DNA of 64,000 nucleotides from Mycobacterium sp. ACS1612. Its GTDB lineage: Bacteria > Actinomycetota > Actinomycetes > Mycobacteriales > Mycobacteriaceae. A program made the translations under genes and the position numbers. The notes beneath the pieces were generated by a model. That model was not told where the DNA came from. It did not search any database and saw only the letters and a program-made list of their open reading frames with translations. Shown here piece after piece: positions 51,414 to 59,834 of this stretch (the first letter of the stretch is position 1; each line of letters opens with the position of its first letter). The stretch spans positions 62,001 through 126,000 of the forward strand of contig NZ_LZHZ01000004.1 of NCBI RefSeq assembly GCF_001667505.1, given 5' to 3'.

Positions 51414-52496
51414 CTAGAGCTTGAAACGGCCGGCGAACCCTCGCAGCGGAAGGTCCGCACTGGTGAGCAGTCCGGGCGGCGCCTCGAGCACCGACTTGAT
51501 CGCATGCAGCGCGGGCATGCCGGTCACCGTCATGCCGATCGAGGCGAAGTTGTCGGGATTCGACAGATCCACTCCGGGTTTCGGGAAGATCATGTGTTTG
51601 TTGTAGACACAGGGGTCGCCCTTGATCTGAGTGATATAGCAGCCCTTGATATCCCAATGCGGATCGGTGTGCGGCGTCATCTGCCACTCCAGGTGGGTTT
51701 CCACCCGCGGCATGCCGTCGACCATGCCCTGATACTTGATGTAGTTGCCGCCTAGGGAACCTTTCGGCAACACATACCATCCCAGATCGACGTCTTTGGT
51801 GCATGCGCCCAGTTCGTAGCTGAACTTGACCTCGTCGAGTTGCAGGTCGAAGCAGTCGGCCATCAGCAGCACGCTGTCGGCGAACACGCGGGTGTACTTC
51901 TCGAGCCTGGCGGGGATGCTCGGATCGTCGACGGGCAGGCCGTAGCCCACCTCGATCCAGGTGTCCTTGCTGTGGTGGCATGACACGTCGACGGACTCGA
52001 TGGTGGTGACGTTCTCGATCTCGGCGACATCGGCCGAGCAGACCACGCCCAGAATCTGGTTCAATCCGGGATTCATGCCGGTGCCGTAAAAGGACGACGA
52101 GCCCCGCGCGCATGCCTCGGCCAACAACTGGCTGACCGGCTTACCGGACGGGTGCGGATGGTTGGTGTCGCGGTGCCAACCGGTGATCCAGTCGGCGGTG
52201 GTGACAATGTTGATGCCGGCCTCGAGCACCTTGACATAGAGGTCCTCGTCAGGGAAGACCCCGTGGAAGGTCAGCACGTCGGGTTTGGCGGCGATGATCT
52301 CTTCGACGGAGCCGGTGGCGATCACGCCGTTGGGCTCGATGCCCGCCAGCTCGCCCGCGTCCTTGCCGATCTTCTCCGGCGAGTAACAGTGCACCCCCAC
52401 CAGTTGCAGGTCGGACTGGGCGCCATAGCGCTTGATCATCTCGGAGCCCACGTTGCCGGTGGCGACCTGAAACACGCGAATCGGCTTGTTCGACAA
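51414..52496 (-). CDS. DapB-N-like NAD(P)-dependent dehydrogenase
   Basis: A 360-residue protein with N-terminal Rossmann RVFQVATGNVGSEMIKRYG resembling the dihydrodipicolinate reductase N-domain. VGVHCYSPEKIGKDAGELAGI and FYGTGMNPGLNQILGVVCS are typical of the mycobacterial group annotated as diaminopimelate/amine-dehydrogenase-like proteins. Function is unknown, probably reduction of an imine or ketone. The start is ambiguous: TTG 52496 has GAAGGG at good spacing, while TTG 52505 overlaps the Rieske stop. It is coupled to the Rieske oxygenase gene, suggesting a shared pathway, possibly steroid-like. Confidence 0.85.
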   Translation of the reverse strand: MSNKPIRVFQVATGNVGSEMIKRYGAQSDLQLVGVHCYSPEKIGKDAGELAGIEPNGVIATGSVEEIIAAKPDVLTFHGVFPDEDLYVKVLEAGINIVTTADWITGWHRDTNHPHPSGKPVSQLLAEACARGSSSFYGTGMNPGLNQILGVVCSADVAEIENVTTIESVDVSCHHSKDTWIEVGYGLPVDDPSIPARLEKYTRVFADSVLLMADCFDLQLDEVKFSYELGACTKDVDLGWYVLPKGSLGGNYIKYQGMVDGMPRVETHLEWQMTPHTDPHWDIKGCYITQIKGDPCVYNKHMIFPKPGVDLSNPDNFASIGMTVTGMPALHAIKSVLEAPPGLLTSADLPLRGFAGRFKL

Positions 52497-52501
52497 GAGA
52501 A

Positions 52502-53527
52502 TCAACCCTTCTGATCGGTCGAGGCGAGGTCCGCGGCGCTACCCCCGCGGCCGTCGGGATAGAACTGCATGGCCCATTTGCGGATCGCCGTGAACCCCTC
52601 GTACTCCGAGCTGGCCAGCGCCGGCGGATCGGAGTAGCGCTGATGCGACCAGATGTGGATGTCCTGGCGGAACTGTCGGATGATCTCCTCGCCGAACTCG
52701 GCGGCCTTCTGCGCGGCCCGCTCGGTGTCCTTGCCGGGGGTGCGGCCGATGTAGGCCATGAACCGGACATCGGAGATCGACTCGTCGACCGGGGTGATCG
52801 CCGAGATGGTGCGGTTGTCGACCATCCCCCAGCTCTTGGTCACGGCGATGCCGAGCCCGCCGTTGATCGCCTCGACGCCACTGCGGACGTCGTCGATGGA
52901 CTGCTGACCGTCGCCCTCGAACGTGATCGTGAAGTCCACGTAGGAGACCGGTTCGGCGAAGTCATGCCTGGTGAAGATCGGGTTGATCGGCGTCTGGTGG
53001 ACGTACTTGAAGTGAGCGAAATCGACGCCGTTCTCCAGCACGTACTGCGGGTGCAGTTCGTGGGCACGCTCGAACAACCGCTGCTGCGGGTAGTAGTCGG
53101 CCGCACTGCTGCCGTCGCGGAAACTGGCGAACACGTCGGGTGCGTCGAAGAAGGGCTCGCGGCCCTCGATGTCGTGCCAGATGTAGATCGACTCGTTGCG
53201 CTCGACCACGGGATAGGTCGTCATCCGCCTGCCGCGGTTGGGTCGGCTCTCGTAGGGGATGCACACGTTGCGGCCCTCGTGGTTCCACTGCCAGCCGTGA
53301 AACGGGCACTGAATCACCTCGCCGACGACGTGCCCGCCGAACCCGAGGTGCGCGCCGAGGTGTTCGCAGTATGCGTTCATCACCGTGACCCGGCCGGACT
53401 CGGATCGCCACGCGACCAACTCTTCGCCGAAGTACTTCATCGCATGGACATCGCCGACGCCGACCTCATCCGACCATGCGACCTGGAACCAGCCCGTCGG
53501 CTTCATGGACAGGGGCGGCTTGGCCAT
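52502..53527 (-). CDS. Rieske-type 2Fe-2S oxygenase (KshA-like)
   Basis: A 341-residue oxygenase component. The Rieske cluster ligands are in CEHLGAHLGFGG and QCPFHGWQW (near residues 54-76). The mononuclear-iron helix is ENGVDFAHFKYVHQTP with His pair and acid. Sequence style (SMKPTGWFQVAWSDEVGVGDV) is that of 3-ketosteroid 9-alpha-hydroxylase-like oxygenases, but the substrate is unproven and the reductase partner is not adjacent. ATG 53527 gives a family-like N-terminus; ATG 53557 would add ten residues. It is divergent from a TetR gene. Confidence 0.9.
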   Translation of the reverse strand: MAKPPLSMKPTGWFQVAWSDEVGVGDVHAMKYFGEELVAWRSESGRVTVMNAYCEHLGAHLGFGGHVVGEVIQCPFHGWQWNHEGRNVCIPYESRPNRGRRMTTYPVVERNESIYIWHDIEGREPFFDAPDVFASFRDGSSAADYYPQQRLFERAHELHPQYVLENGVDFAHFKYVHQTPINPIFTRHDFAEPVSYVDFTITFEGDGQQSIDDVRSGVEAINGGLGIAVTKSWGMVDNRTISAITPVDESISDVRFMAYIGRTPGKDTERAAQKAAEFGEEIIRQFRQDIHIWSHQRYSDPPALASSEYEGFTAIRKWAMQFYPDGRGGSAADLASTDQKG

Positions 53528-53576
53528 GTCGACAAGAATCACAGAGGGCTCTATCATTCGTCAAGTGCCGGAGCCG

Positions 53577-54188
53577 ATGACCCGACGGAGCAACCGCCGG
53601 GGCCAGGCGACGCGCGACGCCATGCTCGACGCGGCACTGCGCGCCTTGGCGACGGGTGACGTCGCCGCGGCGTCGGCCAATCGCATCGCGAAAGACGCAG
53701 GAGCCACCTGGGGTGCGGTCAAGTACCAGTTCGGCGACATCGATGGCTTGTGGGCGGCGGTGCTGCGGCGCACCGCAGAGCGGCGCGGTCAGTTGCCGTC
53801 GAACGCGAATCCCGCTGCGCCGCTTCGTGACCGGGTGGCCGCGATCATCGACCTGCTGTTCGACGGGCTGTCCGCACCGGATTCGCGCGCGATCGAGACG
53901 CTACGCGCCGCCCTACCCCGCGACGGCGCCGAATTGGAACGGCTCTACCCACGCACAGCCGCCGAACTGCAATCGTGGGGACGGAGCTGGATCGAGGCGT
54001 GCCAGGAAGCGTTCCGCGACGTCGATGTCGAACCCGAACGGGTGCGCCAGGTCGCCTCGTTCATCCCCGGCGCGATGCGCGGCCTGGCCTCCGAACGCCA
54101 GCTGGGGTCGTACTACGACCTGGATCTGGCGCGACGGGGGTTGACCAACGCCATCGTGGCGTACGTCCATCGCCCGGCAGGCGACTGA
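53577..54188 (+). CDS. TetR family regulator
   Basis: A 203-residue protein: HTH about residues 5-50 (NRRGQATRDAMLDAALRALATGDV, ASANRIAKDAGATWGAVKYQFGDIDGLW), then ligand domain. ATG 53577 is used; GTG 53565 is a nearby alternative. It is divergent from the Rieske oxygenase/dehydrogenase pair with about 50 bp between starts, so it probably controls those genes. A TTGACG hexamer near 53560-53565 on the minus strand may be a -35 box of the Rieske promoter. No strong operator palindrome was picked out. Confidence 0.9.
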   Translation: MTRRSNRRGQATRDAMLDAALRALATGDVAAASANRIAKDAGATWGAVKYQFGDIDGLWAAVLRRTAERRGQLPSNANPAAPLRDRVAAIIDLLFDGLSAPDSRAIETLRAALPRDGAELERLYPRTAAELQSWGRSWIEACQEAFRDVDVEPERVRQVASFIPGAMRGLASERQLGSYYDLDLARRGLTNAIVAYVHRPAGD

Positions 54189-54195
54189 GTCGACG

Positions 54196-54357
54196 TCAAC
54201 GGCCTGATTCGTCAGGCACGTCGTGGCGGTCCTGGTGCCGGCCGGGGGCGTCCGGGTCGCCGTCGCTGTGGTCGAGTTCTCGTTGCAGCTCCCGCTGGTC
54301 GTCGGTCGCCGCTCTGGCGTCCTTCGGCGTGCTGGGCGTGTCCTCGTGTCGTGTCAT
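54196..54357 (-). CDS. Small hydrophilic protein, 53 residues
   Basis: A short ORF filling the gap behind the TetR gene. It is strongly charged (MTRHEDTPSTPKDARAATDD, then DHSDGDPDAPGRHQDRH), with no hydrophobic segment, so is predicted disordered. Third-position GC preference resembles neighbouring genes, and the ATG is the first in frame. No clear Shine-Dalgarno precedes it. The ORF lies downstream of the terminator of the GjpA-like gene, so it would need its own promoter. Unrecognised; it could be a real small protein or chance. Confidence 0.45.
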   Translation of the reverse strand: MTRHEDTPSTPKDARAATDDQRELQRELDHSDGDPDAPGRHQDRHDVPDESGR

Positions 54358-54415
54358 GTCGATTGCAGGGTGGCCCGATCGAGCGCTGCCGAAACCTGTG
54401 TCCGGCGCGGATACG

Positions 54416-54457
54416 AAAACAGGCCTCCCCCATCGGAATTGATGAGGGAGGCCTGTT
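54416..54457 (-). terminator. Intrinsic terminator of the GjpA-like gene
   Basis: Perfect 12-bp arms AACAGGCCTCCC (54418-54429) and GGGAGGCCTGTT (54446-54457) enclose a 16-base loop. Read on the minus strand the stem ends in TTTT, twelve bases after the stop of the GjpA-like gene. It is the clearest terminator in the window. Confidence 0.9.
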
Positions 54458-54468
54458 CGTCGAAGGTG

Positions 54469-55887
54469 TTACTTGCCGGCCTTGGCGTGCTTCGGGCCGG
54501 TCTTGGCGTGCTTCGGGCCAGTCGCGCTCTTCTGCGCCCCGCCGGACGTCGCGGTGCTCGAGGATGCGGACGTGCCCGTCGCCGACGAAGTGGCGTCGTG
54601 AGTGGTCGCCGACGAAGTGGCGTCGTGAGTGGTGCCCGAATCCGTGGAGCTACCCGACTTGCTGGACTCCGAACCGGAGGTCGGCTTCGGGTCGACCTTG
54701 TTGCCGGTCGTCGCGTCGGTGCTCGCGTCGGTGGACTTGGTCGACTCGGGCTTGGTCGTCGAATCCGTCGAATCCTTGGTGGTATCGGTGGATTCGGTCG
54801 CCGTCGACTTCGTGTCGGTGCTCGCGGGTTTCTGCGCGGGCGCCTCGGTGGCCGAGTCGGCTGGTGTCGCCTCCTTGGCAGGCAGCGCAGCGGTGCTACC
54901 CGTCGACAGCGTCACGGTCGGCGCCGTTGCCGCAGGCACCGTGGCGACCTCGGCAGTCTTGACGGCCGCCGTCTTGACCGCAGCCGTCGTCGCGGTTGTC
55001 GTCGGCTTGAGCGCCATCACGATCTTCGCCAGCGCCGTCTCGATCGCGGCGAGCGGTCCGCCGGTGCCCACGTCGATCGTGCCGTCGGGGTTGATGTTCA
55101 GCGTCGAAGAGCTGAGCAACCCGCCGGCGATTACCGGGAACGGGCTGTTCACCAAGGGTCCGAGATCGGGGCCGAAGCCGCCGTTGAGGAATCCGTCGGC
55201 GATGGTGGCCGGGGCCGCGATGAGGGCGCTCACCGCAGCTGCCGGGTTGCCCGACGCGACGGCACCGATCACGTTCTGGACCGCGGTCGCGGCGGCGGCA
55301 GGCGTGCTGATCAGCGGTGCGATCAGGCCGGCCAGGATGAGCTGGGTGCCCAGTGTGTCATTGGTGAACGCGTGGACAACATTGACGAGGTTCTGCATCG
55401 GCTGGGTGACGAGGTTCGTCAGCGCCGGAAGGAGGTTCTGCAGCGGCAGCACCGCCTCGACGGGCACCGTGAGCAGGGTGTTCGTCGCACCCGAGATGTT
55501 GCCCGCGGCGAGCTGGCTGACCACGGTCTGCACCGTCGCCGGCAACTGCGCCACGACGGCACCCAGGTCCGAACCGGTCTGGCCGAGAGCCGTGCCGACC
55601 CCGTTCACGCCGCTGAGCTGGTTGGCCAGGATGGCCTGAAGCACCTGGCCGGGCTTGAAGTTCTCGCCGAGCGTCTGGATGTTCGCGAGCGCGTCCTGCA
55701 GCACCTGCGAGTAGATCGCGAGCGGGTTCACCGCCGCCGCGAGATCGACCTCCATGCTGCGAACCGTCGGCAGATGCAGGTCGGGCAGGTGGACGTCCGA
55801 TACCGGTGCCACGGTCGAGGCGACGACGAGGCTCGCCCCGACAACGGCGACTCCTGTCGTGAAACGTGGACGGCTGGCAACTTGCAT
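54469..55887 (-). CDS. Exported GjpA-like protein (outer-membrane porin annotation) with Ser/Thr tail
   Basis: A 472-residue secreted protein. Signal-like N-terminus (RPRFTTGVAVVGASLVVASTVAPVSDVHLPDLHLP); residues about 50-285 are hydrophobic-amphipathic (NPLAIYSQVLQDALANIQTLGENFKPGQVLQAILANQLSGVNGVG). This is the pattern of mycobacterial proteins annotated as GjpA-like porins, which share homology with a Gordonia jacobaea channel protein. Residues about 290-455 are Ala/Thr/Ser/Asp low complexity, and the end has KHAK repeats. Whether it really forms pores is not shown. It is monocistronic: terminator downstream, 465-bp intergenic region upstream. Confidence 0.82.
   Translation of the reverse strand: MQVASRPRFTTGVAVVGASLVVASTVAPVSDVHLPDLHLPTVRSMEVDLAAAVNPLAIYSQVLQDALANIQTLGENFKPGQVLQAILANQLSGVNGVGTALGQTGSDLGAVVAQLPATVQTVVSQLAAGNISGATNTLLTVPVEAVLPLQNLLPALTNLVTQPMQNLVNVVHAFTNDTLGTQLILAGLIAPLISTPAAAATAVQNVIGAVASGNPAAAVSALIAAPATIADGFLNGGFGPDLGPLVNSPFPVIAGGLLSSSTLNINPDGTIDVGTGGPLAAIETALAKIVMALKPTTTATTAAVKTAAVKTAEVATVPAATAPTVTLSTGSTAALPAKEATPADSATEAPAQKPASTDTKSTATESTDTTKDSTDSTTKPESTKSTDASTDATTGNKVDPKPTSGSESSKSGSSTDSGTTHDATSSATTHDATSSATGTSASSSTATSGGAQKSATGPKHAKTGPKHAKAGK
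54578..54631 (-). repeat. Perfect 27-bp tandem duplication in the GjpA-like tail
   Basis: Two identical 27-bp copies (54578-54604, 54605-54631) encode THDATSSAT twice. A second short tandem near 54480-54525 encodes the KHAKTGP/KHAKAGK repeats. Identical copies suggest recent or slippage-prone duplication. Confidence 0.9.
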
Positions 55888-56352
55888 TGAAAAACCCCTT
55901 GGCTGGTGATCACCGGCGCTGCCGGAACTTACTTGCGAGTAATGTCACAAACAGCGATGACTTAATCACCAACGGCGTTGGTTGCCTATCGCACGATTTG
56001 ACGAACTCTCGGGAGCCACGCATTAGGTGTTTGCCGCAACGCGTTGCCACGGAATGCTTTTGCAGCTCACCGCGTACCGGCTTGTCAGATCGACTGTCGC
56101 CACGCGGTCTCGGGCGGCTTCGCGCCCGTGGCCGGGAGGCGCTGTCTCACACGTTCCGACGAGCCGACGCAAACTACCGGCGTGCTGCGATAGCGACTGC
56201 GCAGGCGATCTCGCATGTTCGCGCTACCAGGGCCACCGGACCAACGGAATCATTCTGGCGAATCGGCGTTAGTCACTACGTAATACTCTCCGGCCCGTCG
56301 GGGGTGCGTGGCCTCAAAGCACCGATATGGGGCGCGACGGAATGAACGACTG
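55888..56352. other. 465-bp intergenic region between divergent GjpA-like and LuxR genes
   Basis: No convincing gene. It should contain promoters for both flanking genes. Visible elements: palindrome GGTGATCACC at 55905-55914 close to the GjpA-like start, the inverted repeat ACCAAC-GGC-GTTGGT at 55968-55982, and TACTCT at 56284-56289 as a possible -10 box for the LuxR gene. ORFs across it have poor coding character. The AT content is visibly higher than that of the genes. Confidence 0.6.
55968..55982. promoter_or_regulatory. Inverted repeat ACCAAC-GGC-GTTGGT
   Basis: Perfect 6-bp arms lie 81 bp before the GjpA-like start, in the expected promoter region. It is a candidate operator for an unknown regulator. 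Confidence 0.4.
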
Positions 56353-59106
56353 ATGGCGCGGATCGCGCTACGTGGGCGCAGCGACGCGATGTCGAAAGCG
56401 CTGAACGCTCTGGATCGAGCGGCCCGCACTGGCCAGGGCGCCCTGGTGGTGGTCAGCGGCGAACCCGGAATCGGCAAGTCTGCGGTGCTGCGTGCCATCG
56501 TCGAACAGGCATCACGCGCCGGGTACAAGACGGGCAGCGGCAAGGCCGAACAAGGCGACCAGATCGCAGCCGGTGCACCGCTGTTGGTGTCGCTTCGCTC
56601 GGGCCCTCACCCGCTCTTGCCTGCCGACGCGTTCGCCAGTCTCGCGCCGCTCTACGACCAGCCGCTGTGGCTGGTCGACCGGATCAGCGCGCTGCTCGAG
56701 GAGTTGGCCGTGCACGGGCCGGTGCTGATCGCCATCGACGACGTGCAGTGGGCCGACCGGCTGACCAGATTCGCGCTGCGTGTCCTTCCCGCGAGGCTGG
56801 CCGGATCTCCCGTGGTGTGGGCGGTCACCAGTCGGTGGCAGCCCAGCGACCCGCTCGACGAATTGATCGCCGGCATCGACGACGCCACCACGATCACCCG
56901 CATCGAACTCGGGCCGCTGACGCTCGCCGACATCGACGGCATCGCGACCGATCTGCTCGGCGCCGAACCGTCCGCGCAGACCAGAAAACTTCTCGGCGGC
57001 GTCGGCGGCAACCCGTTCTGGGCGGTGCAGGTGATCGAAGGGCTGGCCCGACGGCACCAGCGCGGGCAGGACGCCAGCGACCTGCACGCAGAGTTGTCCG
57101 TCGGCGTCCGGGCACGGGTCGGCAGCTTGTCAGGGCCCGCTGCCGCCCTGATCCGGCTGGCCGCCGTGTGGGGTCGTGCCATGGCCCTTGCCGACGCGGG
57201 CCATCTGCTCGGCAGCATGTCGGAAGCCCAGCTGAGCCTGCTGGCCCGCGAAGGCGTCGACAACGGGCTGCTCGGCACCGTCGACGGTGAAGTCTTTTTC
57301 CCGCACGACCTCGTCCGCGAAGCCGTGTACGCGGACATCCCGCCGGGAGACCGTCGGGCACTGCACCGCGCGTGCGCCCGCTTCATCGTCGGTGACGGCC
57401 GTTCAGCGCTCGCCGCGGCCAACCATTTCCGGGCGTGCGCCACCAAGGACGACGAGGAAGCGGTGCTCGCCTTGGAACAGGCGGCTCGGGAATGCATGGT
57501 GTCGATGCCCGACCAGGCTGCCGAACTGGCGCAGCAGGCGTTCGCACTGACGACGCAGGGGCATCCGCTCTGGCTGCTGGCCGGCGAGCGGACGGTCGAA
57601 ACGCTGGTCAATGTGCAGCGCGATGGCGAGGCATTGGCCGTCGCGGATCGGCTACTCGCGGTCGCCGACGAGGCCGAGACGATCGCTCGCATCGAATTGC
57701 AGGCCTGTCGAGCGCTGTGGTGCGCCAACGACTGCGAACAGATGGAACGCCGGGCCGGCGCAGCTCTGGCGATCGCCGAAGTATCAGCGGTTGCGCGCGC
57801 TCAGCTGTCCGCGGCGCGAGCGTTGGCCGCTTCGCGCACCCAGCCGGCGGCGCGTGCCGAGACCATGGCACAGGCCGCGCTTGCCGAGGGAAACCGCCTC
57901 AGCGACACCTATTCTCAGCGGCTGGCTGTCGTCGCGTTGATTGAGACGGCCCGCAACGAGGGTCGGCACCGACTCGCACTCGAGCGGTTCTCCGACCTCC
58001 GCCGGTTGTCGGATTCGGCGTACGAAGCCGAGGAGATCCGCACCCTTCAGCACCTTGACCGGTACGACGACGCCGAAGCCATGCTGGTCAAGATCCGCGA
58101 AGCGCATCAGGACGCCGATAGCCAGGCACCCGCGATTCTGTATGCGCAGATGTGGCAGGACCACAACTTGGGCCGGTTGGATGCCGCTGAGGCGGGGGCG
58201 CGCACGCTGTTGCGGCTTGCCGACGAGACAGGGAACTACGGGTTCCGGCTCAATGCCAGGATGGTGCTCGCCGCGGTGGCCAGGTATCGGGGCGAGTTCG
58301 CAAGGGCGACCGAGCTGTTGGTCCCGGTCGCGGCGGAGGAGACGGTACCCCGGCTACGGCTGATGCAGGGCTGGCTGAAAGCCAGTGCAGGTGACTATGC
58401 GGCCAGCCTCGCGATCCTCGGTCCGCTGCTCGACGGCGTCGAGGACTTCCGTGACCCGTGGCCGTGGTCGCCGCCGTGGATGCGAATCCTGGCGCGGATC
58501 GGCCTGGACGGTGGAGATCCCGAGTTCGCCCGTAAGGCGGCGCACATCGCCGACCTTGCGGCGCAGCGCAATCCGGGTGTGCCCACGCTGGAGGGCATCG
58601 CGTTGCACATCCACGGTTCGTTGACAGCCGATCCCACGCTGCTTGCCAGTGCGGTACAGGTACTGCGTGAATCGCCGCGCCCGCTGCTGCTGGCCGATGC
58701 GCTCACCGATCACGGTTCGGCGCTGTTGGTCCTCGACCGGTCCCGCGAGGCGATCGACGTGCTGCTGGAAGCGGCCGAGATCTACCAACGCGTCGGCGCC
58801 GAATCCGGCAGCCGCACCGTGGCGAAACATCTTCGCAGCCACGGCGTTCGCGGCGTCCGGATCAATGCGCCCGCGCCCCGTCCTGCGACCGGCTGGGCGG
58901 CACTGACGCCGACCGAGTCGAGGGTGGTCGAACTGATCAGCTCCGGGCACACCAACCGCTCAGCCGCGGCCGAACTCGGGGTCTCGCCGAACACCGTCAA
59001 CACCCACCTGCGGGCGGTGTTCCGGAAGCTGGACGTCAAATCCCGGGTGCAACTGACAATCGCGCATCGCGAGCACGCGTCCGGCTCACCGGGAACCGGC
59101 TCGTAA
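56353..59106 (+). CDS. Large AAA-type LuxR family regulator (LAL-like)
   Basis: A 917-residue ATP-dependent regulator. An AAA/NB domain lies at about 1-250 with Walker A VVSGEPGIGKSAVLRAIVEQ and Walker B VLIAIDDVQWAD. The middle (about 300-820) is alpha-helical with TPR-like pairs (RLDAAEAGARTLLRLADETGNYG). The C-terminal LuxR HTH (about 850-917) reads LTPTESRVVELISSGHTNRSAAAELGVSPNTVNTHLRAVFRKLDVKSRVQL. ATG 56353 begins the homologous part; a GTG at 56308 would extend it by 15 residues. It is divergent from the GjpA-like gene; its target and inducer are not known. Confidence 0.92.
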   Translation: MARIALRGRSDAMSKALNALDRAARTGQGALVVVSGEPGIGKSAVLRAIVEQASRAGYKTGSGKAEQGDQIAAGAPLLVSLRSGPHPLLPADAFASLAPLYDQPLWLVDRISALLEELAVHGPVLIAIDDVQWADRLTRFALRVLPARLAGSPVVWAVTSRWQPSDPLDELIAGIDDATTITRIELGPLTLADIDGIATDLLGAEPSAQTRKLLGGVGGNPFWAVQVIEGLARRHQRGQDASDLHAELSVGVRARVGSLSGPAAALIRLAAVWGRAMALADAGHLLGSMSEAQLSLLAREGVDNGLLGTVDGEVFFPHDLVREAVYADIPPGDRRALHRACARFIVGDGRSALAAANHFRACATKDDEEAVLALEQAARECMVSMPDQAAELAQQAFALTTQGHPLWLLAGERTVETLVNVQRDGEALAVADRLLAVADEAETIARIELQACRALWCANDCEQMERRAGAALAIAEVSAVARAQLSAARALAASRTQPAARAETMAQAALAEGNRLSDTYSQRLAVVALIETARNEGRHRLALERFSDLRRLSDSAYEAEEIRTLQHLDRYDDAEAMLVKIREAHQDADSQAPAILYAQMWQDHNLGRLDAAEAGARTLLRLADETGNYGFRLNARMVLAAVARYRGEFARATELLVPVAAEETVPRLRLMQGWLKASAGDYAASLAILGPLLDGVEDFRDPWPWSPPWMRILARIGLDGGDPEFARKAAHIADLAAQRNPGVPTLEGIALHIHGSLTADPTLLASAVQVLRESPRPLLLADALTDHGSALLVLDRSREAIDVLLEAAEIYQRVGAESGSRTVAKHLRSHGVRGVRINAPAPRPATGWAALTPTESRVVELISSGHTNRSAAAELGVSPNTVNTHLRAVFRKLDVKSRVQLTIAHREHASGSPGTGS

Positions 59107-59168
59107 CCGTCTGCCGATTCTGCGCCCTGATCGTGATGATCGGCAGGCGCAGAGGCTACGGTTCACCC

Positions 59169-59834
59169 GTGGCGAACTCCCAAGATCCGTTCGGGCTCGT
59201 CGGCATGGCGTCGGGTGTCGCGAAGTTCTGGCTTCGCACGTCCATCCGCACCCAGGAACAGTTGATGGCGCTGCTCGGCGATCAGCCCGAGGAGCCCGAG
59301 CCTGCGCGCCCGGCACAGCGGCCCGCGCAGGTGGCCGACCCCGATGCGCTGAGCTCGAAGATGCGCGGGCTGTTGGACCGAGCACTGGACAACAGCACCA
59401 GCAGCAGCCAGATGGAGTTGTTCCACCACATCCTCGACCAGTTGGTCGCCGACGAGGCGCGGATCATCAGCGCTTTGTCTGACGGTTCGTCGTCGCCGGT
59501 GGTGAGCGTGCACGACTGGACCCGTCGTCGTGTTCAGGGCCGGGCGGTGCTGGAGAATGCGTCGCTGATCGGGCGGACCGCCAGCGTCGCATTGCCCGAC
59601 ATGGTCCTGTCGTATGTCAGCCACCTGCTTTCGCTCGGGCTGGTCGAGATCGGACCGGAGGACCCGGATCTGAAGGACGACTACGAGGTGCTGATGGCGG
59701 AGAGTTCGGTGCTCGCCGCGATCAAGACCGCGTCGCGCGGACCGCTGGCCGCGAAGGTCGACAAGTACACCCTGACGTTGTCCAGCCTGGGGCAGGCGTT
59801 GTGGGCGGCGACCATGCAGCAGGACGGCCCGTGA
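59169..59834 (+). CDS. DUF4393-like protein
   Basis: A 221-residue soluble protein. A helical N-terminal part (DPFGLVGMASGVAKFWLRTSIRTQEQLMALL) and a Pro/Ala linker precede the core SSQMELFHHILDQLVADEARIISALSDGSSSPVVSVHDW and SYVSHLLSLGLVEIGPED. The core pattern resembles DUF4393 (Abi-alpha-like) proteins; assignment is from memory and moderate. Start GTG 59169. It overlaps the DUF445 gene by 4 bp (GTGA), so the two are made as a pair. No known role. Confidence 0.75.
   Translation: MANSQDPFGLVGMASGVAKFWLRTSIRTQEQLMALLGDQPEEPEPARPAQRPAQVADPDALSSKMRGLLDRALDNSTSSSQMELFHHILDQLVADEARIISALSDGSSSPVVSVHDWTRRRVQGRAVLENASLIGRTASVALPDMVLSYVSHLLSLGLVEIGPEDPDLKDDYEVLMAESSVLAAIKTASRGPLAAKVDKYTLTLSSLGQALWAATMQQDGP

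Noticed and set aside
54223..55890. 555-residue open frame on the plus strand
   Set aside because: Antisense of the GjpA-like gene, extremely Arg/Gly-rich, with no family signature. The minus-strand gene has a signal peptide, family pattern and terminator.
55866..56345. 159-residue open frame across the intergenic region
   Set aside because: Begins inside the GjpA-like gene, has no RBS and low coding character; the region more likely holds divergent promoters.
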